Position numbers and translations under genes: made by a program. A DNA stretch of 64,000 bases from Acinetobacter parvus DSM 16617 = CIP 108168 (GTDB lineage Bacteria; Pseudomonadota; Gammaproteobacteria; Pseudomonadales; Moraxellaceae): NCBI RefSeq assembly GCF_000368025.1, contig NZ_KB849210.1, positions 152,229 to 216,228 of the forward strand, given 5' to 3'. Under the pieces are notes generated by a model. The model saw only the letters and a program-made list of their open reading frames with translations, was not told the DNA's origin and searched no databases. Shown piece by piece: positions 9,170 to 19,255 of the stretch (its first letter is position 1; each line of letters begins with the position of its first letter).

Positions 9170-9499
9170 TTATTCTGTCGTTTTCGGTGCATTTGATGAA
9201 GTTTCAGGCGATGTTGTAGGAACAGACGTTGAACTTTGCACAGTTTTTAAACTATAGGCATCTATGGTCTGTTTTTTCGCAAAAACCGCCAGGGTTAAAC
9301 TGGTGACGAAAAACAATGCGGTAAAGATAGTAGTTAAACGGGTCAGGAAATTTCCCGCCCCAGATGCACCAAATACTGTTGCCGCACCACCGCCACCGAA
9401 TGACGCGCCTGCTTCCGCACCCTTACCTTGTTGTACCAAAACCAATGCAATAATCAAGATTGCTAAAATGATATGTACAACGAGTATAAAACTATACAT
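9170..9499 (-). CDS. secG: Preprotein translocase subunit SecG
   Basis: A 109-residue SecG: an N-terminal membrane helix (ILVVHIILAILIIALVLVQ), the conserved QQGKGAEAGASFGGGG loop, a second helix (TIFTALFFVTSLTLAVF) and a Ser/Thr/Pro-rich tail. It assists SecYE in protein export. It lies 12 bp downstream of tpiA and just upstream of tRNA-Leu. Confidence 0.96.
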   Translation of the reverse strand: MYSFILVVHIILAILIIALVLVQQGKGAEAGASFGGGGAATVFGASGAGNFLTRLTTIFTALFFVTSLTLAVFAKKQTIDAYSLKTVQSSTSVPTTSPETSSNAPKTTE

Positions 9500-9511
9500 T
9501 TCTATTCCCCG

Positions 9512-10303
9512 TTACTTATTTTGTGCAAATGCTTTTGCAATTTGGTAAAAAGATTGCGCGTTGAGTGATGCCCCACCCACTAAAGCGCCATTAATATCTG
9601 GACATGCCGCCAATTCAGCCGCATTTTCAGGCTTAACACTGCCACCATATAAGATCGCCATTTGCGCACCTACAGGTGTAATTTGCTTTAGCCCCTCACG
9701 GATTTTTGCATGCATGGTTTGGGCATCTGCTGGTGACGCAGTTTTTCCCGTACCAATCGCCCAGATCGGCTCATAAGCAACCACAATATTTTGCCACTGT
9801 TCAGGCTTCACCACTGAGGCGATATCACAGATTTGTTGCAATACCACTTGCTCAGCCAGTCCCTGCTCACGCTGCTCAAGGCTTTCACCCACACAGTAAA
9901 TCACATTGAGACCAGCATTCAACGCATTATACAATTTTGACTGAAGCGTTTCGACACCATCACCAAATAATTCACGACGCTCGGAATGGCCAACCAAAAC
10001 AAAATCAATTTGGCTATCCTTGAGCAATTCTGCACTCACTTCACCTGTATACGCACCCGTTCCCGCTACACGCGATACATCCTGAGCCACCGTGTAAATT
10101 GTCCGAACCGCATCCTTGAGCTGTGCCTGAATACTTGTAAGCGCAATTGCAATCGGTGCCATACCAATATGGCATTGCTCAGGCAAAATATTGTCCTGTT
10201 GTAATAGCCGTTTAAATTCTTCTATTAATTGAAGAGCGTCAGCATGCATTGGATTCATTTTCCAATTGCCAACAACCCAAGGGGTAATGGTCGGAGTCGA
10301 CAT
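9512..10303 (-). CDS. tpiA: Triosephosphate isomerase
   Basis: A 263-residue TIM-barrel enzyme that interconverts dihydroxyacetone phosphate and glyceraldehyde 3-phosphate. Visible are the N-terminal GNWKMN with the substrate lysine, the catalytic histidine in VGHSERR (near 104), the catalytic glutamate in AYEPIWAIGTGKTA (near 174) and the phosphate-binding ILYGGSVKPEN and ALVGGASL loops. It is the first gene before secG. Confidence 0.97.
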   Translation of the reverse strand: MSTPTITPWVVGNWKMNPMHADALQLIEEFKRLLQQDNILPEQCHIGMAPIAIALTSIQAQLKDAVRTIYTVAQDVSRVAGTGAYTGEVSAELLKDSQIDFVLVGHSERRELFGDGVETLQSKLYNALNAGLNVIYCVGESLEQREQGLAEQVVLQQICDIASVVKPEQWQNIVVAYEPIWAIGTGKTASPADAQTMHAKIREGLKQITPVGAQMAILYGGSVKPENAAELAACPDINGALVGGASLNAQSFYQIAKAFAQNK

Positions 10304-10665
10304 ACTTTGGTCTACTGCTAATTTCTAAAAAATGCTGCATATTTTACACGGATTTTTATAAAATTCAGTTTTTTTATCTGGTTTAACCTGATAACCACTG
10401 TACAGTTGTTTGTAAAAATTAATGTTACAAGGGAATAGCATTCTATTTATTTGAAAGTAGGTCATTTCCTGACGGATTTTATTATTTTCATTTTTAGCTA
10501 ATTGTCTTGGTTTTAGAAAATTAATTTGTAAAAAATTCGATCAGTTCAACGTTTTAGATACGAATCAAGTCAAAAACGACACTTTCTCCAGTAGTATTTT
10601 TACCCAACAAAAGTATAATTTTGTAAGATAGCTATTATAAACATTTATTGTCACAAGGCGGACAG
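10304..10665. other. AT-rich intergenic region between divergent tpiA and pilB
   Basis: About 360 bp with no open frame that looks coding. It must hold the outward promoters for tpiA (minus) and pilB (plus). It is strongly AT-rich, but I could not assign a specific -35/-10 pair or operator with confidence. Confidence 0.5.
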
Positions 10666-12378
10666 ATGTCAGGTTTACATACGTCTCCAAAATTTTCAGG
10701 GTTCATTCGGCGTTTAGTCGAAGAGGGGCATTTGTCTGCATCAAACATGCAGAATGCCATTGATGCGGCAAAAAAGGCCCAACAGGATATTGTGGCTCAC
10801 CTGATTGAGCATCAACGCCTCTCACCACTCACAGTTGCAGAAAGTATTTCCCATGAATTCGATGAGCCTCTTTTTGACCTTGCTGTATATGATACAGCCT
10901 TATTACCCAAAGATTTAACAGACAACAAGCTGATACAAAAACATCGTGTTGTTCCGTTAATACAACGTGGACAAATTTTGTATGTTGCTACGAGCAATCC
11001 AACCAATATTGATTCATTAGATGCCATTCGCTTTAACACCAAGCTTAATATTGAACCGATTATTGTTGAACATAACAAGCTTGAGAAACTGATTGAACAA
11101 CAGTTTGGTGACAGTGGTAGCTTTGATTTCGGTGATAGTGAAGATTTTGACCTAGATGTGGATGTCGTGACAGACACACCTAAAGATGATGATGAACCTG
11201 CCCAAGGAGAGGAGTCTCCGATTGTAAAATATATCAATAAATTATTGATTGATGCGATTCGGATGGGTGCATCAGACTTACATTTTGAACCGTATGAAAA
11301 AATGTATCGAGTACGATACCGCGTGGATGGTGTATTACGCCAGATTGCTACCCCACCTTTACAAATGGCGAATCGACTTGCCTCTCGTTTAAAAGTGATG
11401 TCCCAAATGGATATTTCTGAAAAACGAATGCCTCAAGATGGTCGTATTAAACTTAAATTGTCAAAAACCAAAGCGATTGATTTCCGTGTCAACTCTTTAC
11501 CCACCCTGTTTGGTGAAAAATTAGTACTTCGTATTTTGGATCCATCAAGTGCTATGCTCGGCATTGAAGCATTAGGCTATGAAGATAACCAGAAAGCATT
11601 ATTCATGGAAGCACTTGAAAAGCCTCAAGGAATGCTACTGATTACAGGTCCAACAGGTTCTGGTAAAACTGTATCGCTATATACTGGTCTAAATATTCTA
11701 AACACTGAAGATACCAATATTTCAACAGCAGAAGACCCTGTGGAAATTAACTTGGAAGGCATTAATCAGGTCAACGTGAATCCAAAGACAGGATTGACTT
11801 TCTCTGCTGCATTAAAGGCTTTCTTACGTCAAGACCCTGATGTAATTATGGTCGGTGAGATTCGTGATTTAGAAACAGCCGAAATCGCCATTAAAGCCGC
11901 TCAGACAGGCCACATGGTGATGTCAACGCTACACACCAACAGTGCGCCAGAAACTTTAACTCGATTACGCAACATGGGGGTACCCTCCTTTAATATCGCC
12001 ACTTCAGTCAACCTAGTGATTGCACAACGCTTAGCACGTCGATTATGTGCTCAATGTAAGGAAGTTGTTGAAATTCCAAAACAGAGTCTGCTAGAACTCG
12101 GTTTTACTGAACAGGATCTCACGGACCCAGAATTTAAGATATTTCAACCTGTAGGCTGTAGTGAATGCAGGGAAGGCTACAAGGGCCGTGTCGGTATTTA
12201 TGAAGTCATGAAAGTGACGCCAGAAATATCCAGAATTATTATGGAAGATGGTAATGCCCTGGAAATTGCAGCAGCCTCGGAAAAAGCGGGATTCAACAAT
12301 TTACGACGTTCGGGTTTGAAAAAAGTGATACAGGGGATTACTTCCCTACAGGAAGTCAACCGAGTCACCAGTGAATAA
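10666..12378 (+). CDS. pilB: Type IV pilus assembly ATPase PilB
   Basis: A 570-residue GspE/PilB-family hexameric ATPase that drives pilus extension at the inner membrane. It has an N-terminal MshEN-type domain, Walker A GPTGSGKT near 327, an Asp box, a Walker B segment, and a C-terminal zinc tetracysteine (CAQC near 461, CSEC near 498) followed by GYKGRVGIYE. The ATG at 10666 is chosen over a TTG at 10648 because AAGGCGGA lies just upstream. The pilBCD block is probably one operon needed for twitching and natural transformation. Confidence 0.96.
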   Translation: MSGLHTSPKFSGFIRRLVEEGHLSASNMQNAIDAAKKAQQDIVAHLIEHQRLSPLTVAESISHEFDEPLFDLAVYDTALLPKDLTDNKLIQKHRVVPLIQRGQILYVATSNPTNIDSLDAIRFNTKLNIEPIIVEHNKLEKLIEQQFGDSGSFDFGDSEDFDLDVDVVTDTPKDDDEPAQGEESPIVKYINKLLIDAIRMGASDLHFEPYEKMYRVRYRVDGVLRQIATPPLQMANRLASRLKVMSQMDISEKRMPQDGRIKLKLSKTKAIDFRVNSLPTLFGEKLVLRILDPSSAMLGIEALGYEDNQKALFMEALEKPQGMLLITGPTGSGKTVSLYTGLNILNTEDTNISTAEDPVEINLEGINQVNVNPKTGLTFSAALKAFLRQDPDVIMVGEIRDLETAEIAIKAAQTGHMVMSTLHTNSAPETLTRLRNMGVPSFNIATSVNLVIAQRLARRLCAQCKEVVEIPKQSLLELGFTEQDLTDPEFKIFQPVGCSECREGYKGRVGIYEVMKVTPEISRIIMEDGNALEIAAASEKAGFNNLRRSGLKKVIQGITSLQEVNRVTSE

Positions 12379-12402
12379 AATCAATAAAAAGGATTAAGAA
12401 TC

Positions 12403-13629
12403 ATGGCAGCGAAAAAAGCGCAAATGATGCCTACTTTTGCCTATGAAGGGGTCGATCGTAAAGGGGCAAAAATTAAAGGGGAATTACCAGCACGTAATAT
12501 GGCTTTAGCAAAAGTCACCTTACGTAAACAAGGTGTGACCATCAAGAATATTCGGGAAAAACGTAAAAACATTCTCGAAGGATTAATGAAAAAGAAAGTC
12601 ACCACACTAGATATCACCATCTTTACCCGCCAATTAGCGACTATGATGAAAGCTGGTGTGCCATTAGTGCAAGGTTTTGAAATCGTTGCCGAAGGCCTGG
12701 AAAATCCTGCCATGCGCGAAGTGGTGTTGGGGATTAAGGGTGAAGTAGAAGGGGGGAATACTTTTGCAGGCGCCCTGAAAAAATATCCTCAGTATTTTGA
12801 CAACCTTTTTTGTTCCTTAGTTGAATCTGGTGAACAATCAGGTGCCCTTGAAACCATGCTGGATCGTGTAGCGATTTATAAGGAAAAAAGTGAATTACTC
12901 AAACAAAAAATTAAAAAGGCCATGAAATATCCAGCCACAGTCATTGTGGTTGCAGTGGTCGTAACCATTATTCTGATGGTCAAAGTGGTTCCTGTTTTCC
13001 AGGATCTGTTTAGTTCCTTTGGTGCAGACCTGCCCGCTTTTACTAAAATGGTCGTCAATATGTCCAAGTGGATGCAGGAATACTGGTTTATTCTTATCAT
13101 CGTGATTGGCGCAATTATTACCGCTTTTCTTGAGGCAAAGAAACGTAGCAAGAAGTTTCGTGATCTTTTAGATAAAATGGCACTCAAGGCACCAATTTTT
13201 GGTGATTTAGTATATAAAGCCATTATTGCCCGCTATAGTCGTACCCTAGCCACCACCTTTGCAGCAGGTGTACCACTGATTGATGCTCTTGAATCTACAG
13301 CAGGTGCAACAAATAATGTGATTTACGAAGAAGCAGTGATGAAAATCCGTGAAGATGTCGCCACAGGCCAACAGTTGCACTTTGCGATGCGCGTTTCTAA
13401 CCGTTTTCCATCCATGGCGATTCAAATGGTTGCAATTGGTGAAGAATCAGGTGCCTTGGATAGTATGCTAGACAAAGTGGCGACCCACTATGAAAATGAA
13501 GTGGATAATGCGGTCGATGGCTTAACCTCAATGATGGAACCATTGATTATGGCTATTTTAGGCGTACTTGTTGGTGGTCTTGTCATTGCCATGTATCTGC
13601 CAATCTTCCAAATGGGTTCTGTGGTCTAA
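12403..13629 (+). CDS. pilC: Type IV pilus inner-membrane platform protein PilC
   Basis: A 408-residue GspF/PilC-family protein with two repeated T2SSF domains (about 70-195 and 275-397) and three membrane helices (near 175-200, 225-245 and 380-402). Family motifs include FTRQLATMMKAGVPL and RYSRTLATTFAAGVPL. It forms the inner-membrane platform on which PilB works. The stop overlaps the pilD start (TAATG). Confidence 0.96.
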   Translation: MAAKKAQMMPTFAYEGVDRKGAKIKGELPARNMALAKVTLRKQGVTIKNIREKRKNILEGLMKKKVTTLDITIFTRQLATMMKAGVPLVQGFEIVAEGLENPAMREVVLGIKGEVEGGNTFAGALKKYPQYFDNLFCSLVESGEQSGALETMLDRVAIYKEKSELLKQKIKKAMKYPATVIVVAVVVTIILMVKVVPVFQDLFSSFGADLPAFTKMVVNMSKWMQEYWFILIIVIGAIITAFLEAKKRSKKFRDLLDKMALKAPIFGDLVYKAIIARYSRTLATTFAAGVPLIDALESTAGATNNVIYEEAVMKIREDVATGQQLHFAMRVSNRFPSMAIQMVAIGEESGALDSMLDKVATHYENEVDNAVDGLTSMMEPLIMAILGVLVGGLVIAMYLPIFQMGSVV

Positions 13630-14489
13630 TGCAACAATCACTCTCTTATTTTATCGAGAACCCAACTGCACTGTACCTAGCAGTTGGGCTTTTGAGTCTA
13701 TGTATTGGTAGTTTTCTCAACGTTGTCATTTTTCGTACGCCAAAAATGATGGAGCAAGAATGGCATCAGGAATGCCAAATGCTGCTTCATCCAGAGCAAC
13801 CACTTATTGATCAAAGTAAGTTAACATTAAGCCAACCTGCCTCAACCTGTCCTCAATGTAAATCCCCTATTCGCTGGTATCAGAATATACCTATCATCAG
13901 TTGGATCATTCTTCGTGGCAAATGTGGTTCTTGCCAGAATCCAATTAGTATTCGCTATCCATTAATTGAACTTCTCACCATGGTTTGTTCATTAATCGTT
14001 GTAGCAGTATTTGGTGCAACCATTCAAATGCTCTTTGGCTTAGTCCTCACATGGGTATTGATCACACTCACTTTTATTGATTTCGATACGCAATTGTTAC
14101 CAGACCGTTTTACGCTTCCTTTGGCAGCACTAGGTTTGGGAATTAACAGTTTTGCAATTTATACAACTGCCACGTCAGCGATTTGGGGTTATTTGATTGG
14201 TTTCCTCTGTCTATGGGTGGTTTACTATCTTTTTAAATTGGTGACTGGTAAAGAAGGTATGGGATATGGTGACTTTAAGTTGCTTGCTGCCCTGGGTGCC
14301 TGGATGGGGCCTATGATGCTTCCGCTTGTTGTGCTGCTTTCCTCAGTCGTGGGTGCCATTATTGGTATTATTCTCATGAAAATACGTGGTGAAAATCAGC
14401 CCTTTGCCTTTGGTCCCTATATCGCCATTGCAGGCTGGATCGCATTTTTATGGGGTGATCAAATTATGAAAGTCTATTTAGGTGGTTAA
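13629..14489 (+). CDS. pilD: Prepilin leader peptidase / N-methyltransferase PilD
   Basis: A 286-residue type IV prepilin peptidase. An N-terminal GSFLNVVIFR motif precedes a cytoplasmic zinc-binding loop with two CxxC pairs (CPQC near 74, CGSC near 98). Membrane helices carry the catalytic aspartates in DFDTQLLPD and GMGYGDFKLLA. It cleaves and methylates type IV pilins and type II secretion pseudopilins, which fits the gspD gene at the right edge of the window. Confidence 0.96.
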   Translation: MQQSLSYFIENPTALYLAVGLLSLCIGSFLNVVIFRTPKMMEQEWHQECQMLLHPEQPLIDQSKLTLSQPASTCPQCKSPIRWYQNIPIISWIILRGKCGSCQNPISIRYPLIELLTMVCSLIVVAVFGATIQMLFGLVLTWVLITLTFIDFDTQLLPDRFTLPLAALGLGINSFAIYTTATSAIWGYLIGFLCLWVVYYLFKLVTGKEGMGYGDFKLLAALGAWMGPMMLPLVVLLSSVVGAIIGIILMKIRGENQPFAFGPYIAIAGWIAFLWGDQIMKVYLGG

Positions 14490-14490
14490 T

Positions 14491-15096
14491 ATGCGCTTTA
14501 TCTTGGGCATTACAGGCGGGATTGGCAGTGGTAAGTCAGCCGCCACGCAATGGTTTGAATCCCAAGGTATTCGCGTCATTGATGCTGATGTTGTTGCGAG
14601 GGAAATTGTTGAACCAGGCCAGCCAACGTTACAGAAAATTCAACAGCTATTTGGCGACTGGGTGTTACTGGAAGATGGTCATCTAGACCGCCGCGCATTA
14701 CGTGAACATATTTTTCAGTTCCCAGAGGCTCGTCACAGTTTAGAACAAATCACCCACCCTGCTATTCGCCAATCCATCATCCAGCAGCTATACCAAGCAG
14801 AAAGCCCCTACGTGATTCTAGTTTCCCCCCTGCTCTTTGAAACTAACCAGCATGAACTGGTTCAACACACTCTGTTGATTGATGCAGATGAACAAACCCA
14901 GTTACAACGTGCCAGCCAGCGTGATGGGCAAACTGAAGAGCAAATACGAAAGATTATTGCAGCCCAAATGCCCCGTACTCAAAAACAACAGCTCGCCAAT
15001 GATATTGTGCTGAACGATGGACTACTTGAACATCTGCACAAGCAGCTCAAACCATTACACCTTAATTATTTACAGCGGGCTGAGCAGATCGGCTAA
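14491..15096 (+). CDS. coaE: Dephospho-CoA kinase
   Basis: A 201-residue CoaE, catalysing the last step of coenzyme A synthesis (ATP-dependent 3' phosphorylation of dephospho-CoA). The P-loop is GITGGIGSGKS, followed by DADVVAREIVEPG and a DRRALREHIF lid motif. The ATG at 14491 follows the pilD stop by one base. A longer GTG start at 14482 is possible but would overlap pilD. The 3' end overlaps the opposing permease gene by four bases. Confidence 0.95.
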   Translation: MRFILGITGGIGSGKSAATQWFESQGIRVIDADVVAREIVEPGQPTLQKIQQLFGDWVLLEDGHLDRRALREHIFQFPEARHSLEQITHPAIRQSIIQQLYQAESPYVILVSPLLFETNQHELVQHTLLIDADEQTQLQRASQRDGQTEEQIRKIIAAQMPRTQKQQLANDIVLNDGLLEHLHKQLKPLHLNYLQRAEQIG

Positions 15097-16004
15097 TCCT
15101 GTTTCTGTTGAGACAACTGGGCCGTTAATGCATCTTTACGGAACCAGCGCCATGGTTGTAAAGCGCCAATACCCATACCCACTAATCCACACATAATCGC
15201 TGGACTCAAAGGTTCATTTAACAGAGGTACAGCAATGACAGCAGCAATAAATGGCGCCAAGGTCACAATGCTTCCCGTTTTAAATGCACCCAAACGTTCA
15301 ATTGCGGCAACATAGGTCAGGGTTGCAATAATCACCACCAAAACACCATGAAATACACCCTGTACCAGCAAATGGACAGGCTCTGCTTCCTGAAAATGTT
15401 TAGGAATAAATAGGATATAGATCGGTAAATAAATCAGTGCTGACCAAATGGCCACACTTGCCATCGAATGCCAGGCCGATAGCTTCCACTGTTTTAACAG
15501 TACAGTGAAGATGCCCCACCAAACAGCGCTTAGGAAGTAAAGCACATCGCCAAGACCAAAGGCAGAGGCCTGCTCATGCAACATCAGATAACTCATCAAT
15601 GCCAGAGCACTCAACATAATGATGAGACTGAGCCAGGTATGTTTATCAAAAGGCTGTTTAAACAATAAATAAGCAGCAACAGCCGTACATAAAGGAATAC
15701 AGCCATTTAAGAAGATTGCAGCATGGGCTGCTGGTGCTTGTAAAAAAGCAGTATAAACCGTTAGACAGTAAGCCAGCCCGCCAGTTAAAGCCAAAATAAT
15801 TGGGCGGGGATGCCACAAGAATGCCAAATCTTTTTTATACAGCAGCACAGGCATTAAAATAAGAAAGGCTATCGCAAAACGCATTGCCACCAAGTCCCAG
15901 GCACTGACATGCCAGTGCAGATTTAAACGGGAGAGAATGGTAAAACCACCCCAGATGCACATGGTGATACAAACGAACAGATAGCCTTGCGTGCGAGCGG
16001 TCAT
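15093..16004 (-). CDS. DMT-superfamily (EamA) permease
   Basis: A 303-residue inner-membrane protein with about ten predicted helices arranged as two EamA repeats. Examples are GYLFVCITMCIWGGFTIL at the start of repeat 1 and ALIMCGLVGMGIGAL-like helices at the end. EamA proteins export small metabolites such as amino acids, but substrate cannot be inferred here. It is convergent with coaE and 30 bp downstream of rlmB on the same strand. Confidence 0.85.
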   Translation of the reverse strand: MTARTQGYLFVCITMCIWGGFTILSRLNLHWHVSAWDLVAMRFAIAFLILMPVLLYKKDLAFLWHPRPIILALTGGLAYCLTVYTAFLQAPAAHAAIFLNGCIPLCTAVAAYLLFKQPFDKHTWLSLIIMLSALALMSYLMLHEQASAFGLGDVLYFLSAVWWGIFTVLLKQWKLSAWHSMASVAIWSALIYLPIYILFIPKHFQEAEPVHLLVQGVFHGVLVVIIATLTYVAAIERLGAFKTGSIVTLAPFIAAVIAVPLLNEPLSPAIMCGLVGMGIGALQPWRWFRKDALTAQLSQQKQD

Positions 16005-16034
16005 TTTTAATTACATTGACGATAATTGTGTGAA

Positions 16035-16784
16035 TTATACAGCATTACGCTGTCGGCATGCCTCATAAAGTGCCATCCCTGTCGCCACACTGACGTTTAA
16101 ACTTTGTAAATCACCAGACATCGGGATATAAACGGTTTGGTCACATTGCGACTGGGTTATAGGCCTTAATCCTGTATCTTCCGCCCCCATCACAATCACC
16201 ACTGGACCGTTAAAATCACATTGCTGAATTGGCAATGCTTTTTCATCTAGCATTGTGCCAATAACACGCATATGTGTTGTTTCTTTGAGATGCGCCAATG
16301 TTCGAGCTAAGTTAGTCACTTGAATAAACTTAACTTTTTCCGCCCCACCTGCGGCAACCTTACGTGCTGTCGGGGTTAAGCTTGCTGAACGGTCACGCGG
16401 TACAATCACGGCTTGCACCCCCATTGCAGCAGCAGTACGAATACAAGCCCCTAGATTATGCGGATCAGTGACTTGATCCAATGCCAACAATAAAGCATCA
16501 GGTGATTGCTGCATTAACTGATCCAAATCTTTTTCATTTAAAGTTGGATGTGGTCGAACTGCAGCAACTACACCTTGGTGAAATGGCAGACCTGCCAGTT
16601 TTTCGAGACTGTCTCGGCTGGCTTTCTGTACACTAATCCCAAAAGGTTCAGCCAACTGCAAAATCTTTTGTAGACGCTGATCATCACGCCCTTTCAGGGT
16701 GAATAAGGTCAAAACTCGTTCAGGCTCCAGCTCCAGCAATGACTCCACTGAATGAACGCCATAATAATATTCAGGTTTTGCCAT
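16035..16784 (-). CDS. rlmB: 23S rRNA (guanosine-2'-O-)-methyltransferase RlmB
   Basis: A 249-residue SPOUT methyltransferase that modifies G2251 of 23S rRNA in the family. The N-terminal substrate-binding domain begins YYYGVHSVESLLE. The C-terminal trefoil-knot domain has DQVTDPHNLGACIRTA, IVMGAEDTGLRP and IPMSGDLQSLNVSVATGMA, which bind SAM. Confidence 0.95.
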   Translation of the reverse strand: MAKPEYYYGVHSVESLLELEPERVLTLFTLKGRDDQRLQKILQLAEPFGISVQKASRDSLEKLAGLPFHQGVVAAVRPHPTLNEKDLDQLMQQSPDALLLALDQVTDPHNLGACIRTAAAMGVQAVIVPRDRSASLTPTARKVAAGGAEKVKFIQVTNLARTLAHLKETTHMRVIGTMLDEKALPIQQCDFNGPVVIVMGAEDTGLRPITQSQCDQTVYIPMSGDLQSLNVSVATGMALYEACRQRNAV

Positions 16785-16833
16785 GAACGACCTCTTTAAG
16801 AAAGCGGAATATAAAAGGAGATTTCATAAAAAT

Positions 16834-16865
16834 AAAAATCCTGCAAAATGACTTTTACAGGATTT
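16834..16865 (-). terminator. Terminator downstream of ppnP
   Basis: An 8-bp stem AAATCCTG/CAGGATTT with a 14-base loop, followed by a T-rich run on the minus strand, lies between ppnP and rlmB. Confidence 0.7.
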
Positions 16866-16903
16866 CCATTAAATCTAGTGTACCCGATTTAGACGCGAAT
16901 AGG

Positions 16904-17230
16904 TTAGCCTTCTAAATGGCAAACGTAATCAAGGACTTCATCCGTCTCAATGTCAAACTTGCTATTGCCTGGCACATAGAAAGACTGCCCCGCACGGAAC
17001 AATTCACTTTCAGTGCTGTCGGCGATTTTAACCCGACATTCACCCGAAATGATCTCCATACGCTCTGGCACATGGGTCGCAAAGGTTAAAGGCTGCTCAG
17101 TGGGTAGAATCACACCTAAAGTCTTTTTTGTACCGTCTTCAAACTGTACTGTATGACTGATACATGCCCCACCAAAATACACATTCGATTTTTTGATGAC
17201 CGTTACATGATCAAACTGCACTGAACTCAT
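16904..17230 (-). CDS. ppnP: Pyrimidine/purine nucleoside phosphorylase PpnP
   Basis: A 108-residue single-domain cupin of the PpnP (formerly UPF0345/YaiE) family. Conserved segments are SNVYFGGACISHTV, KTLGVILPTEQPLTF, ERMEIISGECRVKI and FYVPGNSKFDIET. Characterised members cleave several nucleosides with phosphate to a base plus ribose 1-phosphate. It appears monocistronic, with its own terminator. Confidence 0.92.
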   Translation of the reverse strand: MSSVQFDHVTVIKKSNVYFGGACISHTVQFEDGTKKTLGVILPTEQPLTFATHVPERMEIISGECRVKIADSTESELFRAGQSFYVPGNSKFDIETDEVLDYVCHLEG

Positions 17231-17459
17231 GCGTACTCTCCAAATAATGCCGCATTTATATTAGATTATGCTGGACGTAGTTTAATTGTGCCATCGCAAC
17301 TAATCAATCCATTTCCTTATGCAAAACTAGCAATTTTTATTCCCATATTTAGTCCCTGTTGATTTTATTTTTTTAATATTGCCAAGCGTAATTCACTCTT
17401 GTCGCTAGGATAAAACTTCTTTATCTTTAAGCAAAATATTCTGTGCATTGGATGCATTT

Positions 17460-19121
17460 ATGCTCACCCATTTAACTTTAATTAATTTTGCACTTGCCGA
17501 CCATCTGGCACTGGACATTGAACAGGGTTTCAATGTGCTGACTGGTGAAACTGGCGCCGGCAAATCATTATTGTTAGATGCACTCTCCGCATGTCTGGGG
17601 GAACGTACCGACACCAATTATGTACGCTATGGGGCGGATAAGGCCGATGTGACCGCTGTCTTTAGCTATAAACCCGATAGTGTAGAGGCTAAATGGCTGG
17701 CTGAGCATGAACTGGATGATGATTCAGGTGAGATTCATTTAAGACGTGTGATTTTTGCCACTGGACGCAGCAAGGCGTGGATTAATGGTCGTCCAGGTAG
17801 CTTGGCTGAACTGAAAGAAATTGGGCGTTTGTTGGTCCAGCTCTATAGCCAGCATAGCCAGCAGCAGTTACTTGAACCGCCCTATCCAAAACACTGGCTC
17901 GACCGTTATAGCAACTTTGCCGCTCCTGCTGATGCAGTACGTGAAGCCTATGCGACATGGCAAACAAATATCCGACAACATCAAGCCGCCTTAGATGCAC
18001 AGACCACCCGAATTCAAAGAATACAAACTCTGGAATCACAAATAGAAGAACTGGAAGATGTGATTCAAACCGATTATCGAGAGATTGAACAGGAATTTGA
18101 CCGTCTTAGTCACCATGAACACATTATGCAGGACTGTGCTTATAGCCTGAATGTGCTGGATGAAGCTGAGCAAAACATCACGCAGGAAATCGCTTCCATT
18201 ATTCGTCGTTTAGAGTCGCATGCGGGTCGCAGTGAACAGCTTTCCAGTATCTACAATTCACTGTTAAATGCACAAAGTGAGATTGATGACGCCACCTCCA
18301 GCCTACGTCAGTTTATTGACCGTCAAAGCTTTGATCCTGAGCGCATGGAACAGCTCAATGCAACACTGGAAGTTTTTCACCGCCTTGCACGTAAATACCG
18401 TACCCAGCCTGAACTGCTGAAACAGGAATATGAAATCTGGCAACAAGAGCTAGAGCAACTGCATCAACTGGAAGATCCTGAAACTCTGGCGGAACAGGTT
18501 GAAGTTTCCTATCAGGAGTTTATGCAACAGGCACAGCATCTGGATGAAATCCGTCGTAAAGCTGCCATTCCATTGGCAAAACAGTTGACTGAGCAAGTCA
18601 AACCACTAGCATTACCAGAAGCATATTTTGAGTTTAAGTTTGAACCTCTGGAAGCAGCCAATGCCGAGGGTCTAAGTTTTATTCAACTCTTATTCACGGC
18701 CAACAAGGGTATTCCACCGCAACCGCTGGCCCGTGTTGCATCAGGCGGTGAACTGTCACGTATCGCCCTGGTGATGCAGGTCATGAATGCTGAAAAAACC
18801 GAATCTGAGGTGTTGGTATTTGACGAAATCGATGTGGGGATCAGTGGCGGCACAGCTGAAGTGGTGGGGCGTTTGTTGGCTGACTTGGCGCAGCATGTAC
18901 AGTTGCTTTGTATCACCCATCAGGCTCAGGTTGCAGCACAGTCTGACCAGCATTTGCTGGTGAAGAAACAACAGACCGACCCCGCCAGTAGCACCATCAT
19001 TGAACTGGATGAAGAACAGCGTATTCTGGAGCTTGCCCGCATGTCTGGTGGTGTTGAAATTAGCGAAACCACCTTGCAGCACGCCAGACAGTTGCGTCAG
19101 CTCAAATTCCAGTCAGCCTAG
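17460..19121 (+). CDS. recN: DNA repair protein RecN
   Basis: A 553-residue SMC-like ATPase that acts early in double-strand break repair. Walker A is TGETGAGKS near 28, a coiled-coil region runs from about 150 to 360, the ABC signature is ASGGELSR near 427, and Walker B is VLVFDEIDVGISGG near 450. An ATG at 17460 is preferred to an upstream TTG at 17448. I could not confirm an SOS box upstream. Codon use is CTG-rich relative to the flanking pil genes. Confidence 0.95.
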   Translation: MLTHLTLINFALADHLALDIEQGFNVLTGETGAGKSLLLDALSACLGERTDTNYVRYGADKADVTAVFSYKPDSVEAKWLAEHELDDDSGEIHLRRVIFATGRSKAWINGRPGSLAELKEIGRLLVQLYSQHSQQQLLEPPYPKHWLDRYSNFAAPADAVREAYATWQTNIRQHQAALDAQTTRIQRIQTLESQIEELEDVIQTDYREIEQEFDRLSHHEHIMQDCAYSLNVLDEAEQNITQEIASIIRRLESHAGRSEQLSSIYNSLLNAQSEIDDATSSLRQFIDRQSFDPERMEQLNATLEVFHRLARKYRTQPELLKQEYEIWQQELEQLHQLEDPETLAEQVEVSYQEFMQQAQHLDEIRRKAAIPLAKQLTEQVKPLALPEAYFEFKFEPLEAANAEGLSFIQLLFTANKGIPPQPLARVASGGELSRIALVMQVMNAEKTESEVLVFDEIDVGISGGTAEVVGRLLADLAQHVQLLCITHQAQVAAQSDQHLLVKKQQTDPASSTIIELDEEQRILELARMSGGVEISETTLQHARQLRQLKFQSA

Positions 19122-19189
19122 TTTATGCAACAAAATATCAGAAAATGATTGGCGAAATCCAATCAACTCTTGTATGTTGATAAAAACAA

Positions 19190-19232
19190 CCTATTATTTA
19201 ATCCCCCTAAATCCCCTTTTTAAAGTGGGACT
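19190..19232. repeat. Short G/C-block repeat, copy A (recN-yqgE spacer)
   Basis: The spacer contains an AATCCCCCTAAATCCCC stretch, then TTTTTAAAGTGGGACTT, able to form a C-rich/G-rich hairpin. A related, reverse-oriented block lies in the rpoB-rpoC spacer at 50063-50120. I read these as copies of a dispersed short palindromic repeat. Confidence 0.55.
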
Positions 19233-19255
19233 TGTTTTGATGGAGAACCGCCAAG

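Noticed and set aside
10648..10665. TTG start for PilB six codons upstream
   Set aside because: The ATG at 10666 has AAGGCGGA at the right distance and gives the usual PilB N-terminus.
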